Below, in pieces: positions 20,675 to 24,827 of a stretch of 24,827 bases of DNA (position 1 is the stretch's first letter; the number at the start of each line of letters is the position of its first letter). The stretch is from contig WKLE02001071.1 in assembly GCA_014885115.2 (NCBI GenBank), forward strand, positions 43,072-67,898, written 5' to 3'. The stretch comes from Asterionellopsis glacialis (taxonomy: Eukaryota; Bacillariophyta; Plagiogrammaphyceae; Rhaphoneidales; Asterionellopsidaceae). The translations under genes and the position numbers were made by a program. Under the pieces are notes generated by a model. The model made no database searches, was not told the origin of the DNA, and worked only from the letters and a program-made list of their open reading frames with translations.

Positions 20675-21288
20675 ATATTGTACCTACAGAATCAATGTTC
20701 GAAAAATTCAATTACATATCAATACCATGTAAAACAATATTTTGTGCTACTATTATATTCGGTTGGATACATTTGGCCCATTGCTACACCACATCTGACT
20801 TGCATGATGAAAATTTTGCGAGATGGATTTTCTTTCGAAAATCATACTTTTCCTTCTTCCATCAGTCCCTCACTTTTTTAAAATCAGTTCGTTCGACAAT
20901 TGTACATACTTCGTCCTACGAACTGCATTTCTGAATTCAATTGGTATGCAGTAGGTCCTACGGTACTATAGAGTAGGGTAAATCTTTTGACAATTTTGTT
21001 TCGATAGGAACCGAACGTACCTTAGACAAAAAGTTATATCCTACTCTTCGATACAAAAGATATGGATTCGCGTTATTTTGTGTGTTCACCCGCCGGTGCG
21101 GTCTTGCCGGTGATGGCTCCGTTCTTTTTTTTTAATATCAATCATAAAACATATCGATTACTTCAAGTAGGAGATGTCGCCTTCCCCCACTTGTGGAAGG
21201 TCGACTTCGAATATTATACATGGATTGGATACAACATTGGAGACAGACAGTGAAAAATTCTTGGTCTATATTCCATTGATTCACTCAG
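20675..21288. other. Intergenic between the PAP2-type and glycosidase-like genes
   Basis: 3' UTR and promoter sequence. Short overlapping frames (20671-20934, 21062-21253) are not supported by any motif. No repeat is seen. Confidence 0.5.
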
Positions 21289-23793
21289 ATGACGCAAGCA
21301 AGAACATTTTGGATTCTTTTGTTTCTTTCGAGAACAGTTGTCGTCGCCTTGGGGGATGATTTGAAAAAGGTGTTACTGCGAAAGAATTTATTCAAGAACA
21401 AGAGGAATCAACTATTATCATTGCCATCGGACGATAATAGTAACAAGAATAAGAATAACATCTGCCGTGTAGAATTCAAAGAAGGGAACATTTTTGTGGA
21501 TGATCAAGTTTGGTTTACAAAAGGTACCCCCTGTGTACGACACGAGGGACATGAAACCTGTCATGCGGACATGGTAGATTCGTGGGAACATGAACAACGT
21601 GGGAATGACCCACTTGGTGATTATATGGAATATTCAAAAGTACTTAATGCCGGAATTGGCGGCAAAGACAACAAAGGCATCAAGGAATCATGGGAAATCT
21701 CTTACAGAACCTATGACAATGATTCAAGTACGTTACTCTTTGGACAGCATTTCCTTGATGACTTTCGCGACACCTCATTTCCAGCAGATTCGGCATTGGA
21801 ATCTGCTACGAATGGTATGGCTAGTTGGTTCCCATCCTTTAAAGTGCACAATGATGAAGGATTGTCCTTGGGCTATATGGAATTGAATGGAAGGTTTGTA
21901 GGAGGGGATAATTATCGGATTGGATCTCTAAAGGACATCAACTCTACTAGTAGCAAAGATGCGCTCATGAGTGGCCCAATAGCAATTTTTTCCGAATCTT
22001 GTGTTATCGTCATGTCTACAGCATCATCTTTCATGTCCTCAAGTTATTTATACAGACAAGGTGTGAATGAAATTGGATTTGGAGTTATGGGATCGATAAC
22101 AACTGTACCTCGTGGATATCGAACGTCCACAATTCTATCATCATTTGCACGAAACGAACAACTACGTCCTGATGGAATTCGTATGGCATTTTCATCTTGG
22201 GGATCCAAGTTACGTAAACTCTACAATACACAACGACCAACTGATGTCACATTGAAGTATCTTCAATATTCAACAGACAACGGGGCCTTTTATTACTACA
22301 AAACAGAAGGACCTCACAAAACCTATCAAGACACCATCCTAGATCTGAAAGTACACGCCGATAAAATAGGCTTACCCTTTCAAAATTGGTTGATGGATAG
22401 TTGGTGGTATTACAAGGGGCCTAATGCTGGAGTTACAAATTGGACAGCCATGCCAACCATATTTCCAAATGGAATTGAACGGATCACTGAATTAACTGGA
22501 TGGGATATTGTAGCACATAACCGGTATTGGTCGAATGAAACGCAGTATGCTATACAAAATGGTGGCAAATACCAATTTGCTATTGAGGGCACCATGGCTT
22601 TGCCACTTGAAGAAAAGTTTTGGAATGATTTGTTTGAACAAGCCAAATTATGGGGTTTAACTGTATATGAACAAGATTGGCTGAACGTTCAAACACAATC
22701 AATGAACCTCACGTTACAAGATGTAAATGCTGCAACAACTTGGCTCACCCAAATGGGTAATGCTGCTCAACGGCATGGGATACCTATCCAATATTGTATG
22801 AGCTGGCCAAGGCATATATTACAATCTCTAGAAATTGATTATGTTACTCAAGCACGTGCATCTGATGATTATCAGCCATCGAATGACCAATGGGAGCCTC
22901 TTGGCATCACTAGTATGTTCAGTAATGCATTAGGTATTGTACCACTCAAGGATAACTTTTGGAGTAGTACCATTGTGCAACCAACTGACCATTATGATGA
23001 CAACAAAGAGGTAGCTTCTCGTTTACAGGCAATCGTTGCAACATATTCCATGGGATCTGTGGCACCATCTGATAAGATGGCATTATTGAATGCAAGCCTT
23101 ATAATGAAATCATGCACAATGGATGGGAAATTATTACAACCAGATCTACCTGCTGTACGGACAGATGTTACCATTATGGCAAAAGCTGGTATAAAAACAA
23201 CTTCCAATCAACGAAATCAAGTTTGGAGTACCATGACAAAGTTATCTGGATACACCTATACCTATATTTTAGCGGCACACAGCCCACCGTTTGAAATTAC
23301 AGAAGAAGATCTGTATGTGTCACCATTATCAAAGGCGAAAATTAGTGGCACTATTATTTGGGATTTAGAGGATGCTCCTAGTAGTAGTAGTGCCTTTGCA
23401 CCATCATCGTTCAGTAGCACACTACCTTATTCTGTTCCCGAAACGAATAAAACTAATCCGCATGTGTATGGTATTGCTCCAATATTTTCAAATGGTTGGA
23501 GCTTTCTAGGCGAAGCTGATACCAAATGGACACCTGTCAGTCAAGATCGGTTCTCACATCTTACTGTATACGGCGATGAGAAGAATGATAATAAGCAGAG
23601 CGCAAGCGGAAGTGGGGGGTTCTCTGTCTTTGTCAAAGGAGCTCCCGGAGAGGCAGTTAAAATTTGGTTGCGGACACCACAAAACAACTTTATATCTGTC
23701 TCATGTACTCTACCTCCTTCTTCTGATGGTAGAGCGATATTCCATACTGATACAATGAGTTGTTCCCCATACGACAAAACAAAAATTTCTTAG
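21289..23793 (+). CDS. Secreted TIM-barrel glycosidase-like protein, clan GH-D-like (family unassigned)
   Basis: A single-exon, 834-residue protein. The N-terminus (TFWILLFLSRTVVVALG, about 6-22) is a plausible signal peptide. An N-terminal beta-rich part (about 60-340) precedes a barrel-like region with aromatic-rich strand motifs: FQNWLMDSWWYYKG (about 364-377), WDIVAHNRYWS, LTVYEQDWLN (457-466), IQYCMSWPRHILQS and VTQARASDDYQPSNDQW (519-535). A beta-sandwich-like C-terminus follows (about 640-834). Asp463 after a hydrophobic strand and Asp526/Asp527 in RASDD are placed like the nucleophile and acid/base of alpha-galactosidase-clan (GH-D) enzymes. That assignment is inference from motif placement, not a family match. 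Several N-x-S/T sites fit a secreted protein. The neighbouring glucanase makes a polysaccharide role plausible. Family and substrate are unknown to me. Confidence 0.6.
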   Translation: MTQARTFWILLFLSRTVVVALGDDLKKVLLRKNLFKNKRNQLLSLPSDDNSNKNKNNICRVEFKEGNIFVDDQVWFTKGTPCVRHEGHETCHADMVDSWEHEQRGNDPLGDYMEYSKVLNAGIGGKDNKGIKESWEISYRTYDNDSSTLLFGQHFLDDFRDTSFPADSALESATNGMASWFPSFKVHNDEGLSLGYMELNGRFVGGDNYRIGSLKDINSTSSKDALMSGPIAIFSESCVIVMSTASSFMSSSYLYRQGVNEIGFGVMGSITTVPRGYRTSTILSSFARNEQLRPDGIRMAFSSWGSKLRKLYNTQRPTDVTLKYLQYSTDNGAFYYYKTEGPHKTYQDTILDLKVHADKIGLPFQNWLMDSWWYYKGPNAGVTNWTAMPTIFPNGIERITELTGWDIVAHNRYWSNETQYAIQNGGKYQFAIEGTMALPLEEKFWNDLFEQAKLWGLTVYEQDWLNVQTQSMNLTLQDVNAATTWLTQMGNAAQRHGIPIQYCMSWPRHILQSLEIDYVTQARASDDYQPSNDQWEPLGITSMFSNALGIVPLKDNFWSSTIVQPTDHYDDNKEVASRLQAIVATYSMGSVAPSDKMALLNASLIMKSCTMDGKLLQPDLPAVRTDVTIMAKAGIKTTSNQRNQVWSTMTKLSGYTYTYILAAHSPPFEITEEDLYVSPLSKAKISGTIIWDLEDAPSSSSAFAPSSFSSTLPYSVPETNKTNPHVYGIAPIFSNGWSFLGEADTKWTPVSQDRFSHLTVYGDEKNDNKQSASGSGGFSVFVKGAPGEAVKIWLRTPQNNFISVSCTLPPSSDGRAIFHTDTMSCSPYDKTKIS

Positions 23794-24240
23794 AGAAGAT
23801 TTTGCGTTGTATGGAATGGTCAAGGCTTTACACAAGGACAATAATGTCATTTTTTGTTAAAGCAGGGATAAGACGGGACATATGCTAAGTATTAGGGTCT
23901 GGAGATATCGACAAGCCATATATATTATAAACTACTTCTTACTTCACAAATTGAAACTCGAATGATAGCCATTTTAAAAATGACTTTTTGTAACACGGAT
24001 TAGCCAACCTGAGAGGCTCATTCAGCTTCTCATCATGGAAATCACATATTTCCTGATTCTTGTTCAGTATTAGTTAAATTGACAATAATGTTCATGTCCC
24101 TCTCTAGGGTCTAGTATTTGAAATTATTTTTTACAAATCAATATGAAGTGGTTGAAGAACAAGCGTGGCAAGGATACAAAAATGTTGAGGATTCAGTCGT
24201 AATAAATTGTAAACATGTATTATAAAATATGTCCTACCAG
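23794..24240. other. 3' flanking region
   Basis: Probable 3' UTR of the glycosidase-like gene, then AT-rich DNA. No gene or repeat is convincing. Confidence 0.5.
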
Positions 24241-24760
24241 TTCTACCACGTACCTGGGGCATCAGGTTGGACCCTCACAGGAATACCAGGTAATTTCTGA
24301 GTCAACACCGTATCTGGTACACAGGTACATAGTATTATTATAATAGGTACCTGAGTAAGGTACGGTATTCTGACTAAAATGATAATAAATAATAATATTA
24401 CGTTCGCGCGCCAGTTTAAACCAACTTCAGTATTTTTTCAAGTTTGGACCTTTTATCCTTTTATAATATATTATTTATTTCCTTTTTGTGACGTAAGGGT
24501 ACCTCTAACCAGAGTACCTGCTGGTAGAGGAAAAAAAAAATTCTTCATTGTTCTTGTGTACCAGGTACGTACCTCGTACGTATCTCTCTATACCTGGTAT
24601 GTAAGACTTCCTGTAACTGTTACCTGGTACAGTTTGTATTCTACAGTACCTGTACCATGTAGGTAGTTAGTAGCATGCTACCTCGTATGCACTACCTGTA
24701 CCTATACCTAATAGTAAGGGATTTCATGTAAGTTTACCTGGTACAGGTTTGAATTATTAC
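24241..24760. repeat. ACCTGGTA motif array, right copy
   Basis: Exact ACCTGGTA or its complement occurs at 24284, 24559, 24592, 24622 and 24736. Many near matches surround them (TACCTGGGGC, TATCTGGTACACAGGTAC, GGTACCTGAG, TACCTGTACC). The 11-mer CAGGTTTGAAT follows a motif here (24744-24754) and in the left array (13968-13978), which argues for shared ancestry rather than convergence on a short word. Confidence 0.7.
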
Positions 24761-24827
24761 AGGATACTATCTGTGTTTGTGTAACGATCTGGGATGTAAA
24801 CTTTGATTTCAAGTATCGGCGGTTCAA

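Noticed and set aside
1..24827. tRNA, rRNA, spliceosomal RNA and CRISPR arrays
   Set aside because: I looked for T-loop, snRNA landmark words and regularly spaced identical repeats on both strands and saw none; a covariance-model scan would be decisive.

Overview
The window is nuclear DNA from a low-GC photosynthetic stramenopile, most likely a diatom. Four points support this. The genes carry short GT-AG introns (89-181 bp, with one 507-bp first intron in the rpl6-type gene). One N-terminus (dihydroxy-acid dehydratase) has a signal-peptide-plus-AAF|SP junction resembling the diatom ASAFAP plastid-import motif. There is a GH81 beta-1,3-glucanase, suited to chrysolaminarin-type glucans. Gene spacing is loose, with local repeats and no operons. 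The species cannot be named from sequence alone.

Layout: 1-1407 (-) is the 5' part of a 4-hydroxyphenylpyruvate dioxygenase-like gene that runs off the left edge. 1983-2860 is a decayed element bounded by long imperfect terminal inverted repeats. It is followed at 2931-3435 by three degenerate 170-181-bp tandem units. A possible small secreted-protein gene (3599-4145, -) is divergent from the four-exon plastid dihydroxy-acid dehydratase gene (ilvD type, 4204-6563, +). 7464-8614 is the ribosomal protein eL6 gene with a four-codon first exon. After 2.1 kb of AT-rich non-coding DNA come an HD-domain hydrolase (10758-11711, +) and, convergent to it, a DAD-family cupin dioxygenase with a signal or plastid leader (12013-12762, -). 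12.8-14.3 kb is repeat-rich: a promoter dyad, a 67/81-bp tandem repeat, and an array built on the 8-mer ACCTGGTA. 14917-23793 holds three same-strand genes: a membrane-anchored 1,296-residue GH81 glucanase with a triplicated cysteine-rich C-terminus, a PAP2_C-type lipid phosphotransferase-like membrane protein, and a secreted 834-residue TIM-barrel glycosidase-like protein of uncertain family. A second ACCTGGTA array follows at 24.2-24.75 kb.

Functionally the genes are mostly unrelated housekeeping and metabolic genes: branched-chain amino acid synthesis in the plastid, ribosome, aromatic-ring or hydroxypyruvate chemistry, and nucleotide-like HD hydrolysis. The two glycosidase-type genes in the right third could both act on extracellular or vacuolar polysaccharide. 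The least explained elements are the cysteine-rich tail of the glucanase, the 834-residue putative glycosidase, the HPPD-like protein with an altered substrate-pocket motif, and the two ACCTGGTA arrays that bracket the three-gene block. I found no clear sign of a new multi-gene system. All exon boundaries, repeats and motif counts were worked out by eye.
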